The translations under genes were made by a program, and so were the position numbers. Source: an uncultured Desulfuromusa sp. (GTDB lineage: Bacteria; Desulfobacterota; Desulfuromonadia; Desulfuromonadales; Geopsychrobacteraceae). Taken from it: a stretch of 64,000 bases of DNA. The notes beneath the pieces are model-generated. The model was not told the DNA's origin and did not search any database. It saw only the letters and a list, made by a program, of their open reading frames with translations. The stretch covers positions 2,722,001 to 2,786,000 of the forward strand of contig NZ_OY776574.1 of the NCBI RefSeq assembly GCF_963675815.1, given 5' to 3'. This document shows, piece by piece, positions 27,773 to 36,832 of the stretch (positions are counted from its first letter, which is position 1; every line of letters begins with the position of its first letter).

Positions 27773-27802
27773 AGAACCGGAATACTATTTTATTCCGGTT
27801 CT
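27773..27802 (+). terminator. Hairpin between icd and mdh
   Basis: An 11-bp perfect stem, AGAACCGGAAT (27773-27783) and ATTCCGGTTCT (27792-27802), is followed by an AT-rich stretch. It may end part of the icd transcript or set different icd and mdh mRNA levels, since no separate mdh promoter is obvious. Confidence 0.7.
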
Positions 27803-27834
27803 ATTTTAAATTTTCCTAGATAAGGAGAGAGACA

Positions 27835-28824
27835 ATGGCAAGAAATAAAATTTCGTTGATCGGTGGTGGACAAATTGGTGGTGTTTTAGCTCAACTTTGT
27901 GCATTGCGTGAGCTGGGTGATGTTGTTTTGTTCGACATTGTTGAGAATATGCCTCAGGGTAAAATGCTCGATATTGCTGAAGTTGCACGCGTTGATCAGT
28001 TTGATGTAGAGCTCAAGGGGACGAACAGCTACGCCGATATTGCCGGCTCTGACATTGTTATCGTGACAGCAGGCTTGCCACGTAAGCCTGGTATGAGTCG
28101 TGATGATCTTCTTGGTGTTAATGCCAAGATCATGAGTCAGGTTTCTGAAGGAATCAAAGAATTCGCTCCTGATTCGATCGTCATCATCATCTCCAACCCA
28201 CTCGATGCAATGGTTACCTTGTGTCAGAAAGTTACTGGTTTCCCACCAGAGCGTGTTATTGGTCAAGCCGGTGTTCTTGATTCTAACCGTTTCTGCTCCT
28301 TCATTGCCTGGGAACTGGGTGTGTCTGTTCGCGACGTAAATGCTATGGTTCTCGGTGGTCATGGGGATACCATGGTTCCTATCATTCGCTATGCTAATGT
28401 CAATGGTGTTCCTGTTATGGAGCAATTGATCCGTAAGTATGGAGATGAAGCTAAAGCGAATGAAGTTATGACGGCTATGGTTGAACGTACGAAAGCTGCT
28501 GGTGGTGAAGTTGTGAAATTGCTGGGCAATGGTTCTGCATTTTATAGCCCCGCTTCTTCAGCTATTGCTATGGCAGAAGCTATTCTTCGCGACCAGAAGC
28601 GTGTCCTGCCTTCTTGTGTCCTGTTGCAAGGTGAGTTCGGTGTAGACAACTATTATGTCGGCGTTCCTTGTATTCTTGGTGCAAAGGGCGTAGAAGGTAT
28701 TATTGAGTTTGAACTTGATGCTGAAGAACAAGCATTGTTTGATAATTCAGTAGCAGCTGTAAAAGGCCTCATTGATGAGTTGCCAAGTATTCTTCCTGAT
28801 TTGGCGGATGTACTGAATAGCTAA
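27835..28824 (+). CDS. mdh: Malate dehydrogenase
   Basis: A 329-residue LDH-like NAD malate dehydrogenase that oxidises malate to oxaloacetate. It has nucleotide motif IGGGQIGG, substrate loop PRKPGMSRDDLL, ISNPLDAM, catalytic His in GGHGDTMVP, and VPCILGAKGVE. AAGGAGAGAG precedes the ATG. The protein is about ten residues longer than many homologues because of its C-terminal tail. It lies in the TCA block directly after icd. Confidence 0.97.
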   Translation: MARNKISLIGGGQIGGVLAQLCALRELGDVVLFDIVENMPQGKMLDIAEVARVDQFDVELKGTNSYADIAGSDIVIVTAGLPRKPGMSRDDLLGVNAKIMSQVSEGIKEFAPDSIVIIISNPLDAMVTLCQKVTGFPPERVIGQAGVLDSNRFCSFIAWELGVSVRDVNAMVLGGHGDTMVPIIRYANVNGVPVMEQLIRKYGDEAKANEVMTAMVERTKAAGGEVVKLLGNGSAFYSPASSAIAMAEAILRDQKRVLPSCVLLQGEFGVDNYYVGVPCILGAKGVEGIIEFELDAEEQALFDNSVAAVKGLIDELPSILPDLADVLNS

Positions 28825-28851
28825 AACTTTCAAAACTATATGCTGATTAGA

Positions 28852-28889
28852 ATACAACAAGGGCAATGGTGACATTGCCCTTGTTGTAT
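28852..28889 (+). terminator. Strong terminator after mdh
   Basis: A 17-bp perfect inverted repeat (28852-28868 and 28873-28889; core CAAGGGCAATG/CATTGCCCTTG) with a GTGA loop. A T-containing tail follows. The gap from 28890 to korA is AT-rich; I see no clear operator there, and no copy of the icd/acnB palindrome. Confidence 0.85.
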
Positions 28890-29104
28890 GTCTGTTTTCA
28901 GGTTTTGAATCGGTAAATTATCTCGACAGATGTGGTTATATTGAAGCTGAATAATACTTCAATATATTTATATAACCCTCTATATAGACTTGATTCATAT
29001 TGAGAGTTAGTGCTATATGGTTTCGCGTTTATCAGATAATAATGTTTGATTGCTGTCGTTGGCAGCATATTTCTTGAAACATCTCTTTATTCACAGGAGA
29101 CAGT

Positions 29105-30973
29105 ATGGCAGAGAATGCAAAACTTACAAGTGCTGAGCAGATTGTCATTAAGTTTACCGGGGATTCCGGTGATGGCATGCAGCTCATTGGTAATCAGCTT
29201 ACCGCTCTGGCTGCGTTAGACGGTAATGATGTTAACTCTCTTCCTGATTATCCATCGGAAATCCGTGCTCCTGCCGGTACCATTGCAGGTATTTCAGGCT
29301 TCCAGATGTGTTTGGGTGATCATAAGATCTACACAGCTGGTGATGCTCCAGATGTTTTGGTTGCTTTCAACCCGGCAGCAGTGAAGCATAGTTCCAAGTT
29401 TGTAAAAGCTGGTGGAATGATCATTACCAATTCTGATGCTTTTACAGAAAAAGCAATGGAAAAAGTTGGTTATACATCCAATCCTCTGGAAGATGAAACT
29501 TTGAATGGCTATGATGTAAAAGCCATTCCTATGTTTACTTTGGTGCGTGAAGCCTTGGCTGAGATGGAACTGCCAATTGCAGCAAAAGACCGCTGTAAAA
29601 ACTTTTTCACTATGGGCGTTCTTTGCTGGTTGTTCAATAAAGATAAACAGCTGGTTCTTGATTTTATTCAGGAAAAATTTGGTCCTAAAGCAAAAAAACC
29701 ACTCCTTAAAGTCGCTCAGGCCAATACACTCGCCTTTAAAGCTGGCCTGAATTATGGCGAGACTACCATCATGTTCCAGGAACGTTATGACCTTGGTGCT
29801 GCACAAATCGAAAAAGGTCTGTACCGTAACATCACCGGTAATGATGCCGCTGCTCTTGCTATTGCGGCTGCTGGTGAAAAAGCCGGCTTGCAGCCATTTA
29901 TCGGGTCCTATCCAATTACCCCGGCAACTGATTTGCTGCACTATGCATCTGAAATGAAAGATGTTGATCTTGTTACCATGCAGATGGAAGATGAGATTGC
30001 AGGTATCTGTTCCGCTGTAGGTGCTGCTTGTGCCGGTAACTTGGCTTTTACCACAACTTCAGGTCCAGGCTTGGCATTGAAAACGGAAGCGGCCGGCATG
30101 GCCTTAATTCTGGAAGTTCCACTGGTTATTGTGAACGTACAACGTGGTGGCCCCTGTACCGGTTTGCCAACTAAAACGGAGCAATCTGACTTGTTACAGT
30201 CAATGTTTGGCCGTAATGGTGATAGCTATATGCCGATTATTGCTGCTAATAGCCCAGCAGACTGCTTTGATGCGACTTATCAGGCTGCCAAGATTGCTTT
30301 GAAATACCGTACCCCGGTTATTGTTTTAACTGATGGTTATATCGGTCAGGGGAGTTGTCCCTGGAAGGTTCCAAAAATGTCAGAACTGGAAGATTTGACT
30401 CCTTATGTCAACTTCTGGGTTCCTGAGGCTCATCCGGGTGAAAAATATGTGTCATACAAGCGCGACCCTGAAACTTTAGCGCGTGATTGGGCTATTCCTG
30501 GAACCAAAGGTTGTCAGCACCGCATCGGAACTCTTGAAAAAGATGAAACGGGTGCCGTCAGTCATGATCCGAAGGTTCACCAGCAAATGACCGAGTTTCG
30601 TAAAGCTAAGGTAGACAATCTGGCACAGGTTCTTCCTGGTGTTGAAATCAACGGTAAAGAATCTAATAAAATTCTGGTTATCAGTTGGGGTGGCACTTAT
30701 GGTGCTGTTAAAGGCGCTGTTGATCGTATGATTGCCGATGGAAAACCTGTTTCTGGTGTCAATCTGCGCTGGGTATGGCCATTCCCACCAAATCTCGGTG
30801 AAATAATCAGCCGGTTTGATAAAATTCTTGTCCCTGAACTCAATATGGGGCAACTGAGTTTGATGCTCCGGGCCAAGTTTTTGGTTGATGTTGAATCTCT
30901 CTCTAAGGTACAGGGCGACCCCTTCCGTGAGTATGAGGTTATCGACAAAGTTAACGAAATGTTAGGAGAATAA
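29105..30973 (+). CDS. korA: 2-oxoacid:ferredoxin oxidoreductase, fused gamma-alpha subunit
   Basis: A 622-residue subunit. The N-terminal part (about 1-190) is the gamma domain (IKFTGDSGDGMQLIGNQL). The middle and C-terminal parts are the alpha domain with the pyrimidine/CoA-binding regions (GSYPITPATDLLHYASEM, FTTTSGPGLALKTEAAG). With the beta subunit five bases downstream it should convert 2-oxoglutarate to succinyl-CoA and reduce ferredoxin. The 2-oxoglutarate preference is inferred from the TCA context; pyruvate or other 2-oxoacids are possible. No delta (ferredoxin) subunit gene is in the operon. Confidence 0.9.
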   Translation: MAENAKLTSAEQIVIKFTGDSGDGMQLIGNQLTALAALDGNDVNSLPDYPSEIRAPAGTIAGISGFQMCLGDHKIYTAGDAPDVLVAFNPAAVKHSSKFVKAGGMIITNSDAFTEKAMEKVGYTSNPLEDETLNGYDVKAIPMFTLVREALAEMELPIAAKDRCKNFFTMGVLCWLFNKDKQLVLDFIQEKFGPKAKKPLLKVAQANTLAFKAGLNYGETTIMFQERYDLGAAQIEKGLYRNITGNDAAALAIAAAGEKAGLQPFIGSYPITPATDLLHYASEMKDVDLVTMQMEDEIAGICSAVGAACAGNLAFTTTSGPGLALKTEAAGMALILEVPLVIVNVQRGGPCTGLPTKTEQSDLLQSMFGRNGDSYMPIIAANSPADCFDATYQAAKIALKYRTPVIVLTDGYIGQGSCPWKVPKMSELEDLTPYVNFWVPEAHPGEKYVSYKRDPETLARDWAIPGTKGCQHRIGTLEKDETGAVSHDPKVHQQMTEFRKAKVDNLAQVLPGVEINGKESNKILVISWGGTYGAVKGAVDRMIADGKPVSGVNLRWVWPFPPNLGEIISRFDKILVPELNMGQLSLMLRAKFLVDVESLSKVQGDPFREYEVIDKVNEMLGE

Positions 30974-30977
30974 AACC

Positions 30978-31979
30978 ATGGCAGATACTCAACTAACTAA
31001 AAAATATTTTGCTTCAGATGCTGAGGTAAAGTGGTGTCCGGGTTGTGGCGATTTTGCCATTATGAATGCCGTACGTAGCGGCATGGTTGCTGCCGGTAAG
31101 CCCCGCGATGAAGTTGCAATTGTTTCCGGTATTGGTTGTTCCAGTCGTTTTCCTTATTATATGGAAACCTATGGATTTCATACGATTCATGGCCGCGCAG
31201 CTGCAATTGCATCCGGGTTGAAAGTTGCTAACACAAAACTGGATGTCTGGGTTATTTCCGGTGATGGTGACTCAACTGCGATTGGTGGTAATCACTTTAT
31301 TCATGCTGTACGCCGTAACGTTAATCTTAACTATGTTCTGATTAATAACAAGATTTATGGTTTGACCAAAGGGCAATATTCTCCGACTTCGGAAATGGGC
31401 CAGATCTCAAAAACCAGCCCTTATGGTGTCCTTGACTACCCTATGACCCCGGCCAAGGTTGCTCTTAGCTTAGGTGGGACTTTTGTTGCTCGTGGTATCG
31501 ACAAGAACATGAAGCTGAATGAAGAAATCTGTGTGCGTGGAGCTAAGCATAAAGGTTTCAGTATGATGGAAATTTATGCTAACTGTGTTATTTACAATGA
31601 CGGTGCCCACGATAAGCTGACAAGTAAAGAAGAAGGTGCTGATTTCCACATTATCTTACGGGATGGGGAAAAAATGATCTTCGGTGTCAATAGCCAGTAC
31701 TGTCTGGTTCAAGATGGCTTTGGAATTAAGGCTGTTAAAGTCGAAATGGCTGATGAGGCTGACATTTTGGTTCATGACGAGAAAAATGCGGAAATGGCTT
31801 CTATTCTTGCGGGGATGCGTCCGGATAATGGTTTGCCATTGGCTTTTGGTGTTATCTTTGCTGATGATCGGAAAAAAACTTATGATGATATGGTTTACGA
31901 GCAAGTTGATGCTGTTAAGCAGAAACGTGGTCGTTCCATGGACGACATCATGCAGTCTGGACATACCTGGACAGTATAA
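30978..31979 (+). CDS. korB: 2-oxoacid:ferredoxin oxidoreductase, beta subunit
   Basis: A 333-residue thiamine diphosphate-binding subunit. Cysteines for one [4Fe-4S] cluster are visible in WCPGCGDFA and GIGCSSRF, and a further Cys in YANCVIYND. The TPP/Mg motif is GDGDSTAIGGNHFIHA followed by NNKIYGLTKGQ. It is translated with korA (five-base gap, SD AGGAG inside the korA end). Together they form the two-subunit KorAB-type enzyme. Confidence 0.93.
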   Translation: MADTQLTKKYFASDAEVKWCPGCGDFAIMNAVRSGMVAAGKPRDEVAIVSGIGCSSRFPYYMETYGFHTIHGRAAAIASGLKVANTKLDVWVISGDGDSTAIGGNHFIHAVRRNVNLNYVLINNKIYGLTKGQYSPTSEMGQISKTSPYGVLDYPMTPAKVALSLGGTFVARGIDKNMKLNEEICVRGAKHKGFSMMEIYANCVIYNDGAHDKLTSKEEGADFHIILRDGEKMIFGVNSQYCLVQDGFGIKAVKVEMADEADILVHDEKNAEMASILAGMRPDNGLPLAFGVIFADDRKKTYDDMVYEQVDAVKQKRGRSMDDIMQSGHTWTV

Positions 31980-32014
31980 GGTATTATTCCCTACATTTTA
32001 AATTTTATTTTCTC

Positions 32015-32043
32015 GAGCCCCGGTTGTATTTACGATCGGGGCT
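32015..32043 (+). terminator. Hairpin between korB and the FKBP gene
   Basis: AGCCCCG (32016-32022) pairs with CGGGGCT (32037-32043), followed by TATTTTC. The loop is 14 bases. It is moderately convincing as the end of the kor transcript. Confidence 0.5.
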
Positions 32044-32080
32044 TATTTTCATTAACACGATATTTATGATGGAGACAAAT

Positions 32081-32764
32081 GTGAAGAAATTTTTTATCGT
32101 ACTTGTGTTGTTACTGGTTGCCGTCGGCAGTGTATGTGCTGAAGATGTACTTAAATCGCAACAAGAAAAAGTTGGTTATGCTATCGGGATGAACATTGCT
32201 ACAAATATGATGCAACAAAAGCTGGATATTGATGCGGACCAACTAGCGGCAGGATTAACCGCCGTCCTGAAGGGAGAGGAAACAGTTTTATCTCTTGAGG
32301 AAATGGGCCAGATTTTGACGGCTTTTCAGCAAGAAATGCAAATGAAACAGATGGCTGAAATGGCAGCTGAAGCAGCTAAAAATGAAAAACTTGCTCAGGA
32401 ATACCTGGAAAAAAACGGTAAGCTTGATGGTGTTGTGACGCTGGATAGCGGATTGCAATATAAGGTCATAACTGCAGGCGAAGGAGCTTCACCTAAAGCT
32501 GATTCTAATGTACAGGTTCATTATAAAGGAACATTGTTGGACGGCACCGAGTTTGATAGTTCGTATAAGCGTGGTGAACCGGCAACTTTTCCTGTCAATG
32601 GCGTTATCCCTGGATGGACTGAAGCACTACAGTTGATGAAAGAGGGCGCTAAATGGCAACTTGTTATTCCTGCAAGTTTGGCTTATGCAGAACGTGGTGC
32701 GCCACCGTTGATTCCACCAAATGCCACTCTTATTTTTGATGTTGAACTTTTAAAAATATTATAA
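32081..32764 (+). CDS. FKBP-type peptidyl-prolyl isomerase, exported (FkpA/Mip type)
   Basis: A 227-residue protein. The signal peptide KKFFIVLVLLLVAVGSVCA is followed by an N-terminal helical dimerisation domain (KVGYAIGMNIATNM, then Met/Glu-rich helices to about residue 110). A C-terminal FKBP domain follows (VHYKGTLLDGTEFDSSY, PVNGVIPGWTEALQLM, AYAERGAPPLIPPNATL). It should assist folding in the periplasm. GTG 32081 is chosen because GGAGA lies five bases ahead; upstream ATGs would put charged residues before the signal peptide. Its position inside the TCA block is probably incidental. Confidence 0.9.
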   Translation: MKKFFIVLVLLLVAVGSVCAEDVLKSQQEKVGYAIGMNIATNMMQQKLDIDADQLAAGLTAVLKGEETVLSLEEMGQILTAFQQEMQMKQMAEMAAEAAKNEKLAQEYLEKNGKLDGVVTLDSGLQYKVITAGEGASPKADSNVQVHYKGTLLDGTEFDSSYKRGEPATFPVNGVIPGWTEALQLMKEGAKWQLVIPASLAYAERGAPPLIPPNATLIFDVELLKIL

Positions 32765-32794
32765 ATTGTCATCTTCTCTGTTTGCTTAAAAATG

Positions 32795-32826
32795 GATCCT
32801 GTCGGCTTTAGTCGGCAGGATCTTTT
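32795..32826 (+). terminator. Terminator after the FKBP gene
   Basis: A 12-pair stem (GATCCTGTCGGC at 32795-32806 with GTCGGCAGGATC at 32811-32822, two G-T pairs), a TTTA loop, then TTTTAGTTTTT. Confidence 0.85.
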
Positions 32827-32967
32827 AGTTTTTGGAGTTAGAGTTCTCATTTGGCAGAATTTGACTGATAACAATGAGAATGATTGAAGAAAATAATAAT
32901 ATTTCGAACATGTTTGATCTCCAGGTGGCAGAATTTATTGTTTGTAATTATCAATATAAGTCACCTC

Positions 32968-33007
32968 TGTGACATATTAAGTCACACATATTGTTTGCAC
33001 CTATAAT
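32968..33007 (+). promoter_or_regulatory. Palindromic activator-type site and TATAAT upstream of acnB
   Basis: TGTGAC-N7-GTCACA (32968-32986) is a 19-bp palindrome of CRP/FNR style, with an extra GTCAC arm at 32960-32964. It ends 15 bases before a perfect TATAAT (33002-33007) that has no good -35, as in activator-dependent promoters. An identically spaced site occurs at 57394-57412 upstream of pilA. I see no gene in the gap between the FKBP gene and acnB. Confidence 0.55.
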
Positions 33008-33067
33008 GCGGAGTTGGAAAATGTGAGAATGGTTGCATTTTGAAGCTTTACATCTATGATCACTTCA

Positions 33068-33103
33068 TTGACAGAAGCGCGCTAAATCGTATACAGTATG
33101 CAA
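33068..33103 (+). promoter_or_regulatory. acnB promoter with operator shared with icd
   Basis: -35 TTGACA (33068-33073), 16 bases, -10 TATACA (33090-33095). The operator TCGTATAC-A-GTATGCAA (33087-33103) covers the -10 and matches the icd palindrome at 15 of 17 positions when one copy is reversed. This points to one repressor acting on both genes. Confidence 0.75.
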
Positions 33104-33201
33104 GATTTGGGACATGATTATATTCTTGTCAGTCGTTGTAAATGCTGACGGATGGCCTATTGTGCGGCGTATGCTGCGAACCTGATAATTGGAGGAGAGA
33201 G

Positions 33202-35757
33202 ATGATCGAAGCTTATCTTAAACTGGAAGAAGAGCGGAAAGCACAAGGAATTCCAGCATTACCGTTGAACCCTGAGCAGACGGCAGGTCTATGTGATTTA
33301 CTACAGAGTCCTCCTGCTGGTAAGGAAGATTTTCTGATGAATTTGCTTACAGAGCGAGTATCACCAGGGGTTGATCCGGCAGCTGAAGTCAAAGCGGCAT
33401 TTTTGGCGGAAATTGCTGCTGGTACCAAATCTTCACCTCTCATAAATAAAGTTAAGGCCGTACAGATTTTAGGCACCATGATTGGTGGATACAATGTTCA
33501 GCCTTTAATCTCTGCTTTAGGCGTGGAAGAGCTTGCTGATACCGCTGCAGCTGCCCTGTCAGAAATGACCTATGTCTATGATGCTGCTGAGCAGGTTATT
33601 GAATTGGCTAAAAGCAACGCCGCAGCAAAGAAAGTCGTTGAAAGCTGGGCTAACGCCGAGTGGTTTACCTCAAAACCACAAATGGCTGAAACTTATACCG
33701 TTAAGGTTTTTAAAGTCGAAGGTGAAATCAACACGGATGATTTCTCTCCTGCGGGTGACGCATGGAGCCGTCCGGATATTCCACTTCATGCTCTTGCGAT
33801 GGGTAAAACCCGTTTCCCTGGCGGTATCCAAGAAATAGCAAAATGGCGCGAAGAAGGTCATCGGGTGGCTTTTGTCGGTGACGTTGTTGGTACGGGTTCT
33901 TCCCGTAAATCGGCTTGTAATAGTGTGCTTTGGTGTATTGGTGACGATATTCCAGCAGTACCGAACAAACGTCGTGGTGGTATTATTATCGGCGGTGTTA
34001 TTGCTCCAATCTTCTTTAATACTGCTCAGGATTCCGGTGCTCTGCCACTGAAAATGGATGTCACCAAAATGAATATGGGTGATGTTATCACTATCAATAC
34101 CGCTAAAGGCGAGGTGACCAACGAGGCTGGCGAAGTTATTTCTACCTTTGAAATTAAACCTGTAACGGTTCCTGACGAGTTCCGTGCCGGTGGTCGTATT
34201 CCCTTGATTATTGGTCGCTCTTTAACTGATCAGGCGCGTGAAGCTCTGGGGATGAGTGCTTCTGAAATTTTTGTCCCTGCTGAAAACCCAACTCCGAAAG
34301 CAAACCAAGGGTACACTCAGGCGCAGAAGATGGTCGGCCGCGCTTGCGGTGTTGAGGGTGTTCTACCGGGCAGTGCCTGTGAACCATTGATGACAACTGT
34401 TGGTTCCCAGGATACCACCGGGCCAATGACGGCTGATGAAATTAAAGAGCTTGCTTGTCTTAAGTTTAAATCGCCGATGTTTATGCAATCATTCTGTCAT
34501 ACTGCCGCGTATCCAAAGCCGGCTGATGTTTTGATGCACAATACTTTACCTAAATTTATCTCAGATCGTGCAGGTGTTCCTCTGAATCCGGGTGATGGTG
34601 TTATCCATAGCTGGCTCAACCGTCTGTTGGTTCCGGACACTGTCGGTACCGGCGGTGATTCACACACTCGCTTTCCAATTGGTATCAGTTTTCCTGCAGG
34701 TTCCGGTTTGATTGCTTTTGCCGGAGCTCTGGGGTTTATGCCTCTGGATATGCCGGAGTCTGTTCTGGTTCGCTTTAAAGGTGAGTTCAATGAAGGCATT
34801 ACATTGCGTGATGCTGTTAATGCGATCCCTCTCTGGGCCATCAAGCAGGGTTTGATGACGGTTCCTAAAAAGAATAAAATCAATATCTTTAATGGCAAAA
34901 TTCTGGAAATGGAAGGGTTACCGAACCTTTCTGTTGAACAAGCTTTTGAGTTGACAGATGCTGCTGCCGAGCGTTCTGCTGCCGCAGGTTGTATCAAGCT
35001 TTCCGAAGAGAGCGTTTGTACTTATCTGCGTTCAAATGTTGCTTTAATGGAAAAAATGATTGCAGACGGTTACCAGGATGCTCAAACCTTGCGCAATCGT
35101 ATCGATGCCGTCAATGAGTGGATGAAAGACCCAAAATTGATTGAAGCAGATGCAAATGCTGAATATGCTGCGGTCATAGAAATCGATCTGGCTGAAATCA
35201 CGGAACCAATTCTGGCGTGCCCGAATGATCCAGATGATGTAAAAGTGCTGTCTGAAATCCAGGGAACCGAAATCAAGGATATTTTTATCGGCTCCTGTAT
35301 GACCAATATCGGTCATTTCCGTGCTGCCGCAAAAATCTGGGAAGGGCACAAATTTAACCCGAATGATCGCATTTGGATCTGTCCTCCGACCCGTATGGAT
35401 CAGTCTAAATTGAAGAGCGAATCATACTTTGCTATTTTCAACCAGGTCGGTGCTCGGATTGAAACTCCAGGTTGTTCTCTGTGTATGGGGAATCAAGCAC
35501 GGGTTCCCGATGGTGTTAATATGTATTCTACCTCGACTCGTAACTTTGATGATCGTATTGGAAACGGTGCCCAAGTTTATCTGGGCAGTGCTGAGTTAGG
35601 TGCGGTTACGGCGCTGAAAGGCCAATTGCCAACTCCCGCAGAATACCTTGCAACCTATAAAGAGAAAATTGCACCCGTTAAAGACGAGGTATACGATTAC
35701 CTCCAGTTTGATGATTTGGGCGATTTCGATGCTGTGTATAAGCGGTGCGATATTTAA
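33202..35757 (+). CDS. acnB: Aconitate hydratase B
   Basis: An 851-residue AcnB-type aconitase interconverting citrate and isocitrate. The N-terminal HEAT-like domain (residues 1-160; LTERVSPGVDPAAEVKAAFL) is specific to AcnB. The swivel domain contains FSPAGDAWSRPDIPLHALAM. The [4Fe-4S] cysteines fit GSCMTNIGHFRAA and CSLCMGNQAR near the C-terminus. ATG 33202 follows a strong GGAGGAGAGAG; the extended frame from 33142 is not needed. Two putative promoters lie upstream, one with the icd-type operator. Confidence 0.97.
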   Translation: MIEAYLKLEEERKAQGIPALPLNPEQTAGLCDLLQSPPAGKEDFLMNLLTERVSPGVDPAAEVKAAFLAEIAAGTKSSPLINKVKAVQILGTMIGGYNVQPLISALGVEELADTAAAALSEMTYVYDAAEQVIELAKSNAAAKKVVESWANAEWFTSKPQMAETYTVKVFKVEGEINTDDFSPAGDAWSRPDIPLHALAMGKTRFPGGIQEIAKWREEGHRVAFVGDVVGTGSSRKSACNSVLWCIGDDIPAVPNKRRGGIIIGGVIAPIFFNTAQDSGALPLKMDVTKMNMGDVITINTAKGEVTNEAGEVISTFEIKPVTVPDEFRAGGRIPLIIGRSLTDQAREALGMSASEIFVPAENPTPKANQGYTQAQKMVGRACGVEGVLPGSACEPLMTTVGSQDTTGPMTADEIKELACLKFKSPMFMQSFCHTAAYPKPADVLMHNTLPKFISDRAGVPLNPGDGVIHSWLNRLLVPDTVGTGGDSHTRFPIGISFPAGSGLIAFAGALGFMPLDMPESVLVRFKGEFNEGITLRDAVNAIPLWAIKQGLMTVPKKNKINIFNGKILEMEGLPNLSVEQAFELTDAAAERSAAAGCIKLSEESVCTYLRSNVALMEKMIADGYQDAQTLRNRIDAVNEWMKDPKLIEADANAEYAAVIEIDLAEITEPILACPNDPDDVKVLSEIQGTEIKDIFIGSCMTNIGHFRAAAKIWEGHKFNPNDRIWICPPTRMDQSKLKSESYFAIFNQVGARIETPGCSLCMGNQARVPDGVNMYSTSTRNFDDRIGNGAQVYLGSAELGAVTALKGQLPTPAEYLATYKEKIAPVKDEVYDYLQFDDLGDFDAVYKRCDI

Positions 35758-35784
35758 GTTGATTTATTCATAATCTGTTATGCA

Positions 35785-35813
35785 AAGGCCACTCGAATCC
35801 GGGTGGCCTTTTT
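35785..35813 (+). terminator. Terminator after acnB
   Basis: AAGGCCAC (35785-35792) pairs with GTGGCCTT (35803-35810), followed by TTT. It lies within the frame upstream of the next gene, which argues against a start before 35843. Confidence 0.85.
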
Positions 35814-35842
35814 CAAATATTTTGCCGGGGAATCCTTCTCAA

Positions 35843-36832
35843 ATGTGTCGATTCTTTGATGTGTCTATCTTTTTTGTGTTCTTTAGTATCTTGTTCAGTA
35901 ATTCGGCGCAGGCATTCAATACCCCATTTATTGAGTCTTCAGGGCTGAATGTCGGGTTTGGATACCGTTCAGACCAATTTGATTGGAGTATTTCTGGAAA
36001 TACTGCTGTAGGTGAACCGAATATCCTTTCTGAATTGCATTGGGATGATATTGAAATTTTGCAGCTCCAAATTGGTAGCAGCTTGGAGTTAGGGGGATTA
36101 CCTTATTTAAAACACAGCTCTCTGGTCGAGGTGGATATCTCATTTGGCAAAATTATTAACGGTGATGTTCGCGATTCAGATTATGCTGCAGATGACCGCA
36201 ATGACGAGTGGTCTCGATCGATGAATGACGCGGATGAAGGTCTTACTGCTGATTTGTCTGGTGCTTTTGGGCCAATATTTAAGCTTAAGAGCATAATCGG
36301 TGTTTCTATAACGCCCTTAGTGGGTTATGATTTTAACATGCAAGCACTGACAATGACCAATGGAGAACAGGTCGTATCAGAGCCGACACTTCGTCTTGAA
36401 GGAAATTCATATCCCTCGGAGATAGGCTCATTGCAGGGATTGGATAGCTCTTACACTGCATATTGGTATGGGCCCTGGGTCGGAGCAAATTTAGATTATG
36501 AAGCCAATGATCACTTCAAAATAAGTGTTGGTTTTGAATATCATTGGGTTGATTATTTTGCTCAGGCAGATTGGAATTTGCGTACAGAGTTCAGACATCC
36601 CGTCAGTTTTGAACACGAAGCAAGTGGGACTGGGGTCGTTTATGATTTTCAGGGAGAATTTCTGTTTAATGAGCAATGGTCCTGGGTTTTTAGCGGAAAT
36701 ATACAAAACTGGAAAACTGAAAGTGGAAGTGACAGAACCTATTTTACAGACGGTAGCGTAGGACTATCACGTCTCAATCAGGTCAATTGGGATTCTTATG
36801 CTCTGACCACTGGCTTACAATACCAGTTTTAA
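35843..36832 (+). CDS. Outer-membrane beta-barrel protein, omptin-like fold
   Basis: A 329-residue protein with a signal peptide (hydrophobic stretch ending SNSAQA), alternating barrel strands and a C-terminal phenylalanine (LQYQF), all marks of an outer-membrane barrel. The pattern (NILSELHWDDIEILQLQ, DEWSRSMNDADEG, FEYHWVDYFAQADWNLR) resembles a family annotated as protochlamydia-type outer-membrane proteins and related in fold to omptins. The omptin Asp-His pair is not conserved (ADWNLR has no His), so protease activity is not claimed. The start is ATG 35843, because an upstream ATG at 35780 lies in the acnB terminator. It ends overlapping the convergent DedA gene by four bases. Confidence 0.7.
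   Translation: MCRFFDVSIFFVFFSILFSNSAQAFNTPFIESSGLNVGFGYRSDQFDWSISGNTAVGEPNILSELHWDDIEILQLQIGSSLELGGLPYLKHSSLVEVDISFGKIINGDVRDSDYAADDRNDEWSRSMNDADEGLTADLSGAFGPIFKLKSIIGVSITPLVGYDFNMQALTMTNGEQVVSEPTLRLEGNSYPSEIGSLQGLDSSYTAYWYGPWVGANLDYEANDHFKISVGFEYHWVDYFAQADWNLRTEFRHPVSFEHEASGTGVVYDFQGEFLFNEQWSWVFSGNIQNWKTESGSDRTYFTDGSVGLSRLNQVNWDSYALTTGLQYQF

Noticed and set aside
29294..29941. Open frame of 215 codons on the minus strand
   Set aside because: It is antisense to korA, with composition that mirrors its codons, and has no domain or start support.
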